DNA of 64,000 nt from the NCBI GenBank assembly GCA_037074705.1, contig CM073593.1:11227001-11291000 (forward strand), in the 5' to 3' direction. A model generated the notes under the pieces. That model was not told the DNA's origin and made no database searches. It saw only the letters and a list, made by a program, of their open reading frames with translations. Of the stretch, positions 22,380 to 34,850 are shown piece after piece. Every line of letters starts with the position of its first letter. Position 1 is the stretch's first letter. A program made the position numbers and the translations under genes. This stretch comes from Zhengitettix transpicula (lineage: Eukaryota > Arthropoda > Insecta > Orthoptera > Tetrigidae).

Positions 22380-22855
22380 ATACATTTGGGTATGCCTTTT
22401 CCTCTCCGTTTTTGAACTAAGATTCCCACAAGCCGAGGCACCTCGGCCTGTTCTGAGAGGTGTATGTCCCGGGGTCACAGACCTTGGGCATACGGTAAGA
22501 GTTGTCCGCTATTCCCATTGGAATAGTAGGCCAGCTGCCTCCTAAATTGTTCGAGGCACGGAGAAGGGAATGCTGCGTCCCCACAGAAAACTCCTCTCCC
22601 GTTATCGGAAGGGCGTGAGTCAAGTACCCAATGCCCGAACTACCTGATGCTGGTTTTTCTAGGGCTTGTCCTGCATTTCTTTTAGGCGAATGCCGGGTAG
22701 GATCCTTAAACCACAGTCCGGGGACCCTAGTTACCCTTGGCTACCTTCCTCCACCCTTCCGCATCCCCCCTTTCAAATCCCTTTCCTATGCTACAAGAGG
22801 GGAGTTGGCACAACGTGGATTACCCTCATGTAGCCTGTTACCCTAAAAAAACAAG
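22380..22855 (+). repeat. SINE-like family R1, full copy
   Basis: A complete set of R1 blocks ending in TAGCCTGTTACCCTAAAAAA. Together with the fragment at 22,226 it makes a tandem of tail plus full copy. Confidence 0.8.
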
Positions 22856-22859
22856 GAAG

Positions 22860-25800
22860 GATAATTTTAAATAATTTGTTGACTTTGGCTTTGGTTTAAC
22901 AAGTTATTAAATATTATGTTGGTAAATTGTTATTAGGTACTCATTAATAAATTATTTGTTTTAATATAATACGTTGGTATTTTATGCTAATTGCATGTAT
23001 ATCCGACATACGCGTCACGGGAAGAGTATTCACTAGCTGATGACGTCAGTTCAATGTAGTCGGAAGCTTAACTAACAATCAGGGCGGATCTACTTAATTC
23101 AACCCGGAAACCAAGAGTACTATAAGATCAGGGTATCGTTAAAAATGATAAACAATCCTAAGTTGTGAATTCTGTTAGTTTTTATGCGTTGTGAACACAG
23201 ATAAATTTTGAAGCATCCACATCCACGTATACCTTGACACTTTAAAGAGTATGAAAGAAGCTTAAAACTGTATTATATTGTCATTGATGTTCAATTTGTC
23301 GGGGAGTTATTTATCTGAAAATGAAGAAATAATTAAAAAGGAACGTTGCTATTTTGATTTAAACCAACGAGTTGATATTATTCTCGAGATTATTAATTAT
23401 GTATTTACCTCTGTTGCATAAAACTGTTATTCATTGGAGCATTACTTGTTGTGTCTCATATTAAGTTTTGCGTACTCGTTATTTTCAGTCACGTCAATAT
23501 TTTCTAGTGGGTTTCTCTACGGTGCCCGACCATCATAATATTTATCCGCTCCAAAAAAAAACTAAGAAAACGAGTTATATACAGACTCCTTTTAAATTTT
23601 GTCGTAATTTATTTCATCCTTATCTCTAAAGGATTTACATTAGTCTTTGTTTCTCATATACAATATTCATAACTTATATTTTTTTCTAGATCCTAATTCT
23701 CCAATTCTTCTGATTTCAGAATGTGTACTGAAACTTATAACTTCCCGAAGAACTTTCCGCGGAGTAATCCCTTATTCGATCTCTTCTAATCTTCCCCAAC
23801 ATCGCTGCTGTTACACGTATTGGAGCATCTTTCATTTTGTGTAAAATAAAACAATTCACAGTCTACGTGTCTGATCCGCCATTGGCGCATTGCTAAAATA
23901 CCTGCCTCTCAAGTTAAATGAAATTTATTCCGAAAGTTAAACGAGCACCGAAGATAATATTTGTAATGTATTACACAAAAAAAATTTGTGTTCCTGTTGG
24001 AATGTAAAACTTCTAATAGATCAGTGAATATTTTACGATATTGAAACATTCATAAAGTCTATATGTGATATATACGTAAAACAAAACTGTTTCTGACTCG
24101 TGCATTTCTACTTTTTGTCAAGGAAGATCACGAATGCAGCGGAATCATATCTGGGATATTCCGTTGGCACGACCCAGTAGAAGCAACATCTGGCACAAAT
24201 GTGACAATACACCACAGATGCAACGCCACGGTTTCCCCACAAAGGCGGGAAATTTTTTCTATACATAGAACAGCAAATTACTAGTCAGGTTGCTGGTGAT
24301 GTCGTCAAAAAAAACACTTTGCCAATTCAAATATTTGCATTTTAACGAAAATTTACGGCTTAAAATTATTTTTTAGTCATACAATTTGGGTCTACTTTGG
24401 TGATTGTTTAACCACAAAGTATTTGATATTGCCTTAAATTCTAGTTAATTATTAAGTTGCACCTTTTCAAACTGGTGATACCGAGCCAGACAAGTACTTC
24501 ATGGGCTGGGACGATATAATGAACTCATTTTCTCAGAAATAAATGTTCCTTACTTGTGGTTATGGTCTTTGTATTTATATCACAATTAATAGGTGTTAGA
24601 GCAGGGAATTGAACAATGTAATATTTTGGGCATACAGAGAAAAGCATTTTGGAGTCAATATGCGTCTGGTTGTTTAAGTCTTTGTCGAGGATCTAGAAGA
24701 GACAATCAGTCTAATTGGTCCACGGTTGCATGGCCGCTATCAGAAACATTTTCTGATCGGTCCCAGAGGCTTTTGGATAGATGATTAGATCGTGGTGCTT
24801 GAAACCTATCCGCTATAATATGAGGAGCAGACTTTGATATCTTGTATATCTGCTTAAGCTCACTGATGTGGCAGTGGGGAAACCTAAACCTTGTCCAAGT
24901 TTGAGTTAGTTTCTGGTTTTGCTTGGACGAGAGATAATCGTATTAGTGCGTACGCGGTGACGACGTCTGCAGGTGTGACTTGGTACTAAAGTGGAGACGA
25001 TTTGCCAAATTTCGTTTACTTGGTGAAATAATTTCATTTCAAATTACTGCAAAGTTATCAATTATCTCTGATTTTCGTTAATAATTTGAATCTCAACATA
25101 GTCCTGGTGATAGAAAATCTCAGTTTGTGTCTCAATAATGACTATGGCCGAGGGTAAATGAATTTTATTGGACAACTATTCGCAATCTCTGATTTCTGGC
25201 GCCCGAAAAATCATAATTGGAATTATGTAACTATATATCTTAATTCTGTATTTATTTGAAAATACAGAGATTCAGACATTCATACGTGTTACATTGTTCT
25301 CTGAATTTAAGGAGAATATATTGTAATGCCAATTAACCAGGTCATTAATTGTTTTTAATATAATTAAATTGTTAGCGGTACGAATGCGTAAAGGCGACAA
25401 TGAAGGCGGGTTATTCCTTGGTTCAACAATGGAGACCGCACGCGGAGAAAACTCAGTATGCACTTGGAGAACGCCAGTCTGTAATCGGCGATTGAAAGGT
25501 GAAGGAGTCAAAAATCTGCGTACGAGAGATGAAACTGTTAAAAGTCGACGGGGAGATATAATACAGTTCAGTTCACCTAGTGCAACAAACAGTAAAGTTT
25601 GCAGTTATAAAGTACGAATGACAGATCCTGTATTTTTACATGAAAGCAAGCAAATATTTTTACTGAGAGATTTACACAATAATTTGCACCCGGTGAAGCA
25701 AATGGTTGCTTCACGTTGATTGAAAAATTTTCGCATAGAGGAGATCGGCATCTACTAGCTGATCAAAGGGGGCGGCTCATCCGAGGTTCCAGATAGCAGA

Positions 25801-27080
25801 GGACGAATATTTCAATCGTGTGTATTAAAAAAAACTTCAATGAAGTGTAGAGTCAGAGCAAAAATGGCCTTTTAGTGAGATAGTTTTCAAGATACAAGAG
25901 AGAGATCTGCTACCAGACATAATTTCCGTGAGTAACAAAACTTTTATAAAAATTTGTAAACCATAATTAAAAAGGTATAGTCAGATTTCGTTCAGTTTTC
26001 TTTTCACTTATTTTCATATTGTTTTAGGTTAACTTTTTATATTTTAATTGTTAATTGTCAGTTTACACATTGATTTTATTCTAATTATCAAACCCAGTTA
26101 TGACCCTGAGATAAGAGATTCGATTTAAGAACTGTATGTTCATAAATGCCACAAATTAATAAATGAAAATTAAAGTATTTGTTGTTAATTGGATGAAATT
26201 CGGCGTGCAAAATAGATCTTATGCAATGTAAATTTATCAACAATAAATTTTTAAATATAAATAAATTTTCGTTTATTGATTCATTAATTAACCCTATCAA
26301 GGTGTTTATTACATTCATGGCTTCACCAACGTCATCCTTTGGTTATTACAATATCATTTTAAACCAGAGTGTATTTTATATTTGACAAACACCTGTGGAC
26401 CTTCATAAATGTTTATCAAAATATATTTTCAACGAAAACTAATTTTCACAATATTCATGCGATTAAATTTATTCTCAAATCATTTGCAAGAAAAATCTGA
26501 GTTACAGGTAAACTTCTGGTGTGATTACATCAGTTATGAAATTCCTTTCGATAAAATACTAGCAGTCGTAACAGTAAGATCGAAAATTTTCACTTTATGA
26601 TAATAGTAATGTGATATTTCACAGTATTGATTTGTTAAAAGCCTTTGACTCACACAGTTTTGTGGCACTACTTTATGCTAAGGAAGTACCGTTCAAAGTG
26701 ATATGAAATAAAATAACTGAAAAAAATTAACCCTCTGACGTATAGGTCTCAGGAAATCGTTACCCGCGTAGGAGGGGATGAATTATTTTATGTCGTGCTA
26801 AGTCATTTCTTTCTGAACTTCAGTCTTTAGTTAAACTACACTTAATGTAGCCATTCATATTATACTTCATTATTGTTTACTAATTGTAAACTTTCAGAAA
26901 GCTTTTAAATAACTATCGATTCAAATTAAATTAAATACGTTTTCCCCTAATCGCAGAAGTTACTTTCCATCAAAACCACAGAATGTAGTCTTTCTCGATG
27001 TAGAATACAATTGTATTTGCGACGTGTCTATGACGTTCACTACCATCGTCTTCTAGCAATATTGTTAGTCTGGATTTATC
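22860..27080. other. AT-rich stretch without recognised genes
   Basis: No TE or host domain recognised. The largest frame (116 codons, 25,369-25,719) is charged and without motifs; the frames at 24,593-24,784 and 26,088-26,318 look like chance. Confidence 0.4.
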
Positions 27081-27081
27081 G

Positions 27082-27270
27082 TAGAGCGTATGGATGAAAG
27101 ATCCATCAGACTAAAACAACCGGAAAAATCAGCAGTGGCGGAACATGCTTTGATGCTCGGCCAGAAAATAAAATGTAACGAAACCAAGATCCTGAACCAA
27201 GTACAAGACCTCTGGGACAGTATGCTTCTAGAAGCTTCTAGAAACAAAAACAAATTCGGATTTACTTAAT
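27082..27270 (+). pseudogene. PLE GIY-YIG domain, C-terminal half
   Basis: The frame reads ERMDERSIRLKQPEKSAVAE, then HALMLGQKI, NETKIL, LLEASRN and a TAA near 27,268. This matches the array copies, where VEERCVEHARYLRLKQPHKS precedes AxAEHALETGH. The catalytic YIG part upstream is missing. The longer minus-strand frame over the same bases is a shadow. Confidence 0.7.
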
Positions 27271-27560
27271 AAAGACTCGGGCTTTATGGTAAGCAACGCC
27301 TGGAATCCCGCCCTTATCGCGAATCAAGCCTTATAAGGTAGCAAGAAAGGGGGGCAAGGTCACGTGATGCGGCACGCTCTAGCGCTGAGTAACTATAAGT
27401 CACCTGATGGTGGGCTGTGACGAAGAGGTGGGGGGTAACCTACGCTCTTCTATGAAAACAGGCCAGATAACACCAGACTATTGCTAGTGAACGTCATCGA
27501 ATTGTTTACTCGGTTAGAAGCCCGAGAATACTTTATTCCAAACGACAGAAGTTTACGACC
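27271..27560 (+). repeat. PLE 3' terminal region
   Basis: Follows the GIY-YIG stop directly. It contains GAACGTCATCG and ACTCGGTTAGAAGCCCGAGA then ATACTTTATTCCAA, degraded versions of the GAAACGTCGCG and CACCTGGGTAACCCGAGAAC blocks of the array's shared terminal repeat. Confidence 0.5.
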
Positions 27561-29150
27561 CCCATTCTGAAGAACACTCAAACCCTAACTGCACAGACTG
27601 AAGATGTAGATACTAAGAAGCATCTACATTCATTAGGTTACGGTACGATTTGTGATGGAAGATTTAATAATTATTCCCGGTGAACTTATACCTCAGTGGC
27701 ATTGACGTAGATTCGCATACAATAACATTTCACATTGCTCCATATTAATTGAATTAATACCAGAGTTCTGTTTACAAATATTGATTTTTCTACAGAATTA
27801 AATTAATACGTATAACTAATTCTGGAATATTGACAAGTTTTCACAAGAATCAGGCCGTAAGTGTAATTAAAATATGACGATTGAAAAACGTTGACCGAAC
27901 CCGAAACCTCCCGTAGTCATTTGTCCGTCATCATACTTCAACCCTTTACTGCATGATTTTTTTATATTTTTTAAAACTTAATTTTGTAATATGAATTTTT
28001 GTGTTTACAATACAGTAAAATTAACCAAAAAATATGGTCGAAATTTTTATAATATTATTTGGACATTTTTATTATGTTGTAAATATGCGGCATCATATAA
28101 ATGTAGGTTCTAAACATGAATGGACAATAAGCTCCAAATATTTGAGATTTTCTTGTATTTGTAAATAAAATTTGATACAGTAAAATTAAATACAATTTAA
28201 ATAATAAGAAATCAAAATTTTTCTTATTAAAACTTAGTCGAAAATAAGTCGTATTAAAATTTGGATAAAACAATTTTATTACAATAATTACACCTCTATT
28301 TATTAATTAAAACACTTTTTGTGCAACAAGTATAATTAACTTTGATTTATCAATAATTCACTTAAATAGGATAAATATGATTGTAGTGTAATGAGAATAC
28401 CTTGAGAATAACGCTTAAATTTTATTTCTTGAAAAAATAAAAAGGAACAGAAAATAAATATTCTGAAGTCGACCGTCGAGCTGTAAGTTCTAAATAAGTA
28501 TGATCATTTATCAATAACTTCAGGTTTTTGACTCTTTTGTAATTTTTATAAATTAAATTTTGCTACAGTAAAATTAGATATGATTAAAGTACAATAAATC
28601 AAAATTTTCTTTATTAAAAGTTAGTCGAAAATAAAAAGTATTAGTGAAATAAATAAAAATTTTGATCAATAATACAATTTTATTAAAATAACTATAGCTC
28701 TATTTGTATATGAAAAATTAAAACATTTTTTATGCAACAAATATAATTTTGTCTGACTTATCACTCATTCAAATTAATTGGATAATTATTATTTTAGTGC
28801 AATTAAAAAAATTCTGTAGGCGACCGGCGGGTAGAAGAATCTGGCCTGAGGGAAAGCTAGGACAGGCGTGTTTTAACCAGTCAACGGGTGCCAAAGCTTG
28901 TTTCATGCTGTTTCATATCTGCATCACAATTTAGATCTCTTAGAAACCAACAGATGTATCTGGGGTGATAATAGAGGTTATGCTGCATATATGCTACACT
29001 ATTCTCTAAAGGGTTATATGAAATAATTTATATAGTGGATCTTAAGTATTCAGTAAATTTTACCATTTATTATTCTTACGCCTCGAACATATGTTTTGAA
29101 TCCTTTTCTCTTAAATCTAGACATATAGAGTACACACCTGTCGATTAATA
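27561..29150. other. AT-rich, no recognised feature
   Basis: Two stretches (about 28,150-28,290 and 28,560-28,700) share AAATCAAAATTTTTCTTATT-type text and may be an old local duplication. No coding feature recognised. Confidence 0.4.
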
Positions 29151-29575
29151 ACGACAAAGCCGACAGAACTTGTAAGGGTTGAGTGGAGTTTCTCCCGAGA
29201 GAGAGATACACATGTCACTGATGAAGTAGCCTGGATGCGAGTCTTTCCAATTTAAAGACTCCCCTTGTCGTCATTTTGGCGCAATCTACAGAGTGACGTT
29301 TCATTAATCTCCTTTTATTTGCCCTGTAACGAGCCAGGAGAGGCAACATTGAAAACCTCTTGCCCGGCAAAACCACGGCAACATAAAAACAGTCTGTGTT
29401 CGCATTAACGCTAATGACATCATTTGCTTTATGGGAGGAAAATGTTAAAAGCCGCCAGGAGGTCGCTGAGAAAGTAATAATATGACAGAGGCAGCAGCTG
29501 GGGGGGAGCTTCGGGCGGGGAAGAAAGGGATGGGGGAGGAAAGGATTTTATTATAAAAGAGGAAAAGAATGCCAC
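29150..29575. promoter_or_regulatory. GC-richer island with G-quadruplex motif, possible cis-regulatory block
   Basis: A 425-base block distinct in composition from its flanks and without repeat copies in the window. It carries CATTAATC, GCATTAACGCTAATGACATC and TTTATTATAAAAG near a G-rich run at 29,500-29,536. These resemble clustered homeodomain-type sites but could be chance. No frame with a known domain. Confidence 0.3.
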
Positions 29576-30124
29576 GGACTTGCATATTTCTTTGTACTTT
29601 CTTACTTTTTCAGGAATCCATTAAGACTTGTCTCAAGAATTCATTTCACTTCAACTTTTATTTTACTTCTTGTGTTATGTGTTCGTTTCTTCTTAGTCGT
29701 CTCCCCTTTTCAACAAGTTCAACATGTTTCTGCTAAATAAAAATGTATACGTTACAGCTTGCGGCGGTAAAGAAGAACAATCGTATCATGGGGTTAACGT
29801 GGAAAACAAAAAGAGCAAACTTGAAATGTGACTTTTGCACACGGTAAGAAATTTAATCAAAGACGATATTTATGCTGAGGAGGATTTTGTATGGCTTTTA
29901 TTTGCTATCATATGTATTAATACGATAAAATTTCAACTCCACATAAATATATTTTGAAATTTTAAAAAAAAGTTTGACTAGAATTGAATCCAAATCTATT
30001 GTGTCAGTCGAAGAAGTTCTGTAAGAGCTCTATTATTAATAGTAAATGGTTTTAAATAAGTGAATGAACAAATTTCCCATTTCAATATAGTTTGAACCTA
30101 GTGAACTTCACCTGCCATAGAAAC

Positions 30125-30190
30125 TTTGTGACAAAGAAACGTCGATACCCGGTTAGAATCCCGAGAAAACTTTATCCAATGAAAAACAGA
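30125..30190 (+). repeat. PLE terminal-repeat fragment
   Basis: GACAAAGAAACGTCGATACC, CGGTTAGAATCCCGAGAAAA and CTTTATCCAAT match 27,485-27,545 and the array leaders in the same order, immediately before the PLE coding fragment. Confidence 0.55.
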
Positions 30191-30203
30191 TTTGAAATAA
30201 CAT

Positions 30204-30572
30204 TTGTTTAAAAATCTACTTTTATCTGTAATTTTTAAGTCCAAATCATCTTTTCCTGGTTTCATGAAAGGACACAAAGGTCGAATTAATAAGCTTTCCA
30301 CTACAAATGTTAATTATAAAATTAAGCGTGCAAACTGTCACTTTTTTTATATAGGCCAAACAAGAAGAATTTTAATTCCTAGGATTAAAGAACATAAATC
30401 TAATTTCAAACTGAATGCTTATAAACATAGTTCAATCACCAAACATTCTATTAATGTAATCACGGTTTCCATCTTGACAACACCTCGATTTAACACAGAG
30501 GGTCACGTTATTGGAAAAGATTAATTTCTGAAATGCTGTATATTAAAAATCTAGCAAATACTGTTTATGAAT
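30204..30572 (+). pseudogene. PLE GIY-YIG endonuclease fragment
   Basis: The open frame contains KRANCHFFYIGQTRRILIPR followed by IKEHKSNF, the GIY-YIG core (YIG, the catalytic R and the H). It then reads KHSSITKHSI and, after a shift at about 30,520, ISEMLYIKNLANTVYE, which supplies the catalytic E region. The first cysteine pair is partly lost (only one C is seen before YIG). The RT is absent. The element's end abuts the foldback at 30,567. Confidence 0.75.
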
Positions 30573-30815
30573 AAGAAAGATAGCCAATACAGACAAAAAA
30601 CTGATAATATAAATACCACGCAGCGTTTTTCAGACCTTTGTCCCTTTCGTCAAGTGCGAAGAAGACACGATAACGACACAACTGCACTTGTCAGTTGACA
30701 AAACTCGCTCTAGGCTCTTCTTAGCACCTGACGAAAGGAACAAGGGTCACAGAAACGTTCTGTGGTATTTATATGATTACTTATTTTGTCTGAATTGGCT
30801 ATCTTTCTTATTCAT
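30567..30815. repeat. PLE-associated foldback with hammerhead-like motifs in both arms
   Basis: Left arm about 30,567-30,664, right arm about 30,717-30,815, imperfect but continuous pairing, spacer about 52 bases. The outer ends read ATGAATAAGAAAGATAGCCA and its complement. The right arm carries GCACCTGACGAAAGGAACAA, then GTCACAGAAACGTTCTGTGG; the left arm carries the reverse complement with changes. Confidence 0.8.
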
Positions 30816-30969
30816 TATTTTCAAACAGACGTAAATTTTTTATTTTAAATTCTGTTTATGTTAAACATGACACAGAAAGTCTCAATAAGCTATATGATGT
30901 TATGTTTTAAGTTTTTTAGCTATTAGTGTTTATCTTTGATTTTAGTTTCTTGTTCAATTTCCGGTCTTA

Positions 30970-31022
30970 TTTTATTCGTCGTTAGAAAAAGACGCTAAGC
31001 CGCGTCGAAACGTCTGGCATTT
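30970..31022 (+). ncRNA. Hammerhead-like 3' half (PLE terminal relic)
   Basis: GACGCTAAGCCGCGTCGAAA followed by CGTCTGG. The GACGC/GCGTC stem with loop TAAGCC leads directly into GAAAC and then GUC, the stem II - GAAA - cleavage-site order of hammerheads. The CUGANGA side is degraded (GTTAGAAAAA), so it is probably inactive. Confidence 0.4.
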
Positions 31023-31089
31023 TTAAATTCAAGTTTACTTAGTTGAAGTTCTTTTTTTTAAGGTTGTCTGTATAAAGTTCGTTCTTAGC

Positions 31090-33060
31090 GTTACTATTTT
31101 CAACAGACGTTAATATTTGTTTGATTTGAATAATATTTCGATTATTAGCCTCGAAGTGATTGTATTAGGACGATTCACCGTGTTTCTAAGACCCAATTTG
31201 TACGGTTTCTCATTTCTCAAATATTATGGTACCACTATTCTTTCACTGATGTAAAATTTATTTCTGTAGGCTGAAATATTTAGGGATTCGTCCAAACATC
31301 AAAGTATTAAAACGTTATGTTACATACAATTTAATGTAGACATATTAATTATATACTTGTATTGTTTTATAAGGTGAAAGGCATTTTACTTAGTTATTTT
31401 AAAGACACATCCATTTTTTAAATAGTTGTTTATTACTGAAAAGATTAAATTGTTTGTCAGGGTGAAATTTTTCACATTTATAATTTTTTACAAATTAAAA
31501 AATAAATAAACTTTCTGGTCTTATTATCGTCTTGAAATACCACACAGCTATTTTAAAAACATAAACACAACAGAAAAAAAACGGAGACGATTTCTGGCAG
31601 GGGTTGGTAGGCCAAAATACGATGGTCATATGACTTTAAAGAACCGATTTGGATGGGATTATATTCTAGTGCATTAACACTTGGAGTTCTGATACGATAG
31701 TAGACCTCCCTCGTATTTCCTGGAAAATTGTCACCGTGCCGGCCTACAGGACCTCTTTAGCAGGACAGTGCAAATTCCCTCCACACCAAAACTCTCTGAC
31801 TGAAAACTATAAAACTAATTTCGTCTCCAAAACGCAACTTATTCATAAGTTTCCCCAAAATTTAACTGTCTTCCACTTCAAAGCTTACTAACCGCCAACT
31901 AAAAACTAACTTCCTCTCTAATGCCCGAATTCTTCATAAACTCCCCAAATTTCACTCCCTCCTGCTCATAAACATCCCATCTCTGCAAACTCTCTTCACA
32001 TCTCGGTTTCCCGAAATTCTATCCTCACTACTGTTATTATCCAATACGAGTCAGATTTTTGCCCCCACAAATCTCAATATTTTCTTTTCCACACGCTACT
32101 CAGGGGTTCATATTGCCGAATTCAGGGGCGTGGGAAGACACATAGAGACGGTAAAGAGTCTCACTCGAACGTGACAAAAAAAATTTAGCTTAAGTCAGAC
32201 ACTCACAATATTTTAATATGTACAAAGGGAAGCCGCGCTGGGGTTGGATTCAGTTAGTACCTTCGCCAGCATGAAGCCGAGAATATTAAAAGCTCACGAT
32301 ACTTTCATTCGTAAAATAAAATAAATTATATAAATAACAAAATAAAATAATTCCCAATTAACTTATCCCGCTTGTGTACACTACATACATCTTCATTACA
32401 TTATTATCGAAATACAACTGTCTTCGTTCGTAGCACCAACATTACTAAATCAGGCAAAAATTTATTGCAAATATGGGAAAACGTTCGTATAATATATTTA
32501 TCTTAATAAGTCATCCCCCTGTTAATACCAGTGTTGACCTTTTACAAGGCTATTGAACTTGAAAAACTGTTTGCATTCTTATATCAAATATTTACGGTGA
32601 AAACTATTCTTCCCTTTTGCTTCTGCTTTCATATTATTCCTTGCGTATTCTAAGTAGTAAACACTCATTACCCGGTTGGATTCCTCTATAGGGCCCGTTG
32701 TGAAAAATGCACACAGAACATCCACTCACTTGTTACATCGACGCTAACGACGTAGGGTAATGTGTTTGCGTTCCCTTTCGCTAGGGGTGGCTTCGTCCGT
32801 TCAGAAACCAGGAATAGATCCCGGAAAATAAATGAACCAACGAGTTTGCTGCAATGCAAAACGATGGTATTATTAATATTGGAAAAGCCAAAGTAGTGTT
32901 GGCTTCAGAAAACATTTGTCTTGCAGAATGTTGGTGACATTTTTTCTGAAACATTTACAGCAAAGGACGTTTATCTTTATCTAAAAAATACCGAAAACTT
33001 TATGAAAAACAAACCAATTATCAGTATTATTTTAATATACAAAGAGCTGATTTGGAAATA
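31090..33060. other. AT-rich, no recognised gene
   Basis: Nothing recognised. The tract 31,730-32,060 is C-rich on the plus strand with repeated TTCCTCTC and TTCATAAxCTCCCC words but has no clear period. Confidence 0.4.
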
Positions 33061-33069
33061 CGTAATGAG

Positions 33070-33155
33070 AAAAATGGTAAATAGAATAGAATAGATTCAT
33101 TTTCCACATATCCTCACGAGAAGCAAAGCTTCAAGGATGCGGAAAGAGTCATACT
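33070..33155 (-). repeat. LINE-type 3' tail, minus strand
   Basis: Reverse complement reads CTTTGCTTCTCGTGAGGATA, TGTGGAAAATGAATC and TATTCTATTCTATTT. It has the same hairpin-plus-tandem-tail design as 62,705-62,765 but a different unit (TATTC). Confidence 0.45.
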
Positions 33156-33159
33156 TTTT

Positions 33160-33830
33160 ATATTGTTTTGAAGCTATAATTAATAATTTAATTTACATAT
33201 TATTCGTGTATAATAAGATAATTATGTGACGGTGTTACGTCAGTGTAGATAAATTTGACAATAAAACAACCAAAAAGAGACAATTGAAAAATGTATTCAA
33301 AGGAAAGTAAATGGTTTAGAGATATCATGGATGATGATGTTGAACTTTGATTCTTTGATCTTTGTAATGTAATTTTACTATGATATATTTCCTGAAGAAG
33401 GTCCACACAATGACTGCAACATTCACAAATTAATAATTAATTACCTAATACTTTTTTCGATTGTCTCTTATTAGCTTTTTGTCATCAAATATACGAGTAG
33501 AAACGATAACTTAACGTATTAGATAATTTGTCTGTAACAAATGATTAATATTAAATTTTTACAGTATAAATCAATATAATTATCATTTTACCTCTATAAT
33601 ATTTCAACGAATAAAAATTAGTAATAGTGCATAGTAAGTATTACACCATCGTACTAATATTCCAAGTTTGTGTATGAACACAATAATTAACCAAAATCTC
33701 GTTTACAGAGAAGACAATTTTTTTATTATTATTACTATCGAATGCAACTGAACTGTTCCGTAATTCTTTAATGTTATCTGAAAGTGTGTTAAAAATTGAA
33801 ATACAGGTATATTAAATACGTTACGTAGAA
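33160..33830. other. AT-rich, no recognised feature
   Basis: Nothing recognised. Confidence 0.4.
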
Positions 33831-33834
33831 TTAA

Positions 33835-34199
33835 ATCAAAAACAACCAAGATTGGAGTCAAATCCGGGATTGTGGATGTTGCTGAGAGTAATTATGACAT
33901 TCAATTTTCCGTTTAACCCTCAGGGGCGGGGTTGGAAATTTTCAAACTTGTTAAAGCGATCGATATTTTTGTCGAAAGAAAATTTTCAGGCTCAATGAGA
34001 TAGATAGCGTTTTTCCACATATTTTTTTTGTATAATTTCAACTCCTTTCCGCATGGGAAGGTAATACCTTTATGAATGGGACTGGAGGGGCTCTACATAA
34101 AACTTAAGCCAAAACAACCGAGATTGGAGACAAATCTAGGGTTATGGATGTCGCTGAGTTTAATTAAGACAGTCCGGGCAACGTCGAGCATCCAGATAG
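33835..34199 (+). mobile_element. Helitron-like remnant
   Basis: Shares GGGGCGGGGTTGGAAATTTTC, GATTGGAGACAAATCTAGGG and TTATGGATGTCGCTGAG with the element at 17,395-17,719 and ends GGCAACGTCGAGCATCCAGATAG then T. The terminal 90 bases occur twice (33,840-33,905 and 34,105-34,199). Confidence 0.5.
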
Positions 34200-34599
34200 T
34201 TAGGAGTTATAAATATTACTCCCAAAGGCTTCAACATACGTTAAGCATGTAAGCTTAATAAGTGAATAAATGTATTTGGTTACGTCATTTTTTACTCCAG
34301 TACTCGTACATCGTCTTCAGCACGTGAAACTGCCTACCCTACTTTTTGCTCGTTTCAATTTTACTTGAACATCAATTTATTGGGGTTGTTTCATTAGCTA
34401 CAACCACTTATATTACATATTCCGTCTCTTATAAGCACGTAGGACCTGACATCTATCCTCTCATTGTCATTACATTCATACAAGTTGTGATTCCACATTA
34501 GATCTGTTTTTCTTTTACACGTCTAAATCGTAGCGATGGAAAAGAAATACGGGCACAATAATTTCCTACGCAAACCGAACCACTGAAGGTCAGGTAGAG

Positions 34600-34850
34600 A
34601 AAGAAAGTTGTTTATCTTTCATATCTCTTAATTAGACGCTCGAGATACTGTTAATTAGGGTCCCGCTTGTGGGGTCATTCGGCAGTAGCATTTAATTGCA
34701 CGTGCAAAAAGATGCTCGCTCTTCTCCTTGTGGGACAGCAAAAGTTACTCAAAATACGACACTCTGGAGGGAAAGGCCCTGGCTTTTTTTGCTACCCCCA
34801 TATTTCCGTGTTCCTCCGAGGATTACAGATGCAGACGTGTGTGTAAATAC
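34600..34850. other. GC-richer block with TAATTA and E-box words
   Basis: CTTAATTAGACG, GTTAATTAGGG and TTTAATTGCACGTGC lie within 90 bases. No repeat copy in the window. A regulatory role is only suggested by the clustering. Confidence 0.25.

Noticed and set aside
25369..25719. 116-codon frame as a gene
   Set aside because: No domain, splice context or repeat relatives; composition is unremarkable for a chance frame in a 64 kb window.
27065..27253. 62-codon minus-strand frame
   Set aside because: The plus strand encodes a recognisable GIY-YIG C-terminal block over the same bases.
32700..32760. CCCGGTTGGATTCCTC as a tRNA B box
   Set aside because: No A box at the required distance and no stems.
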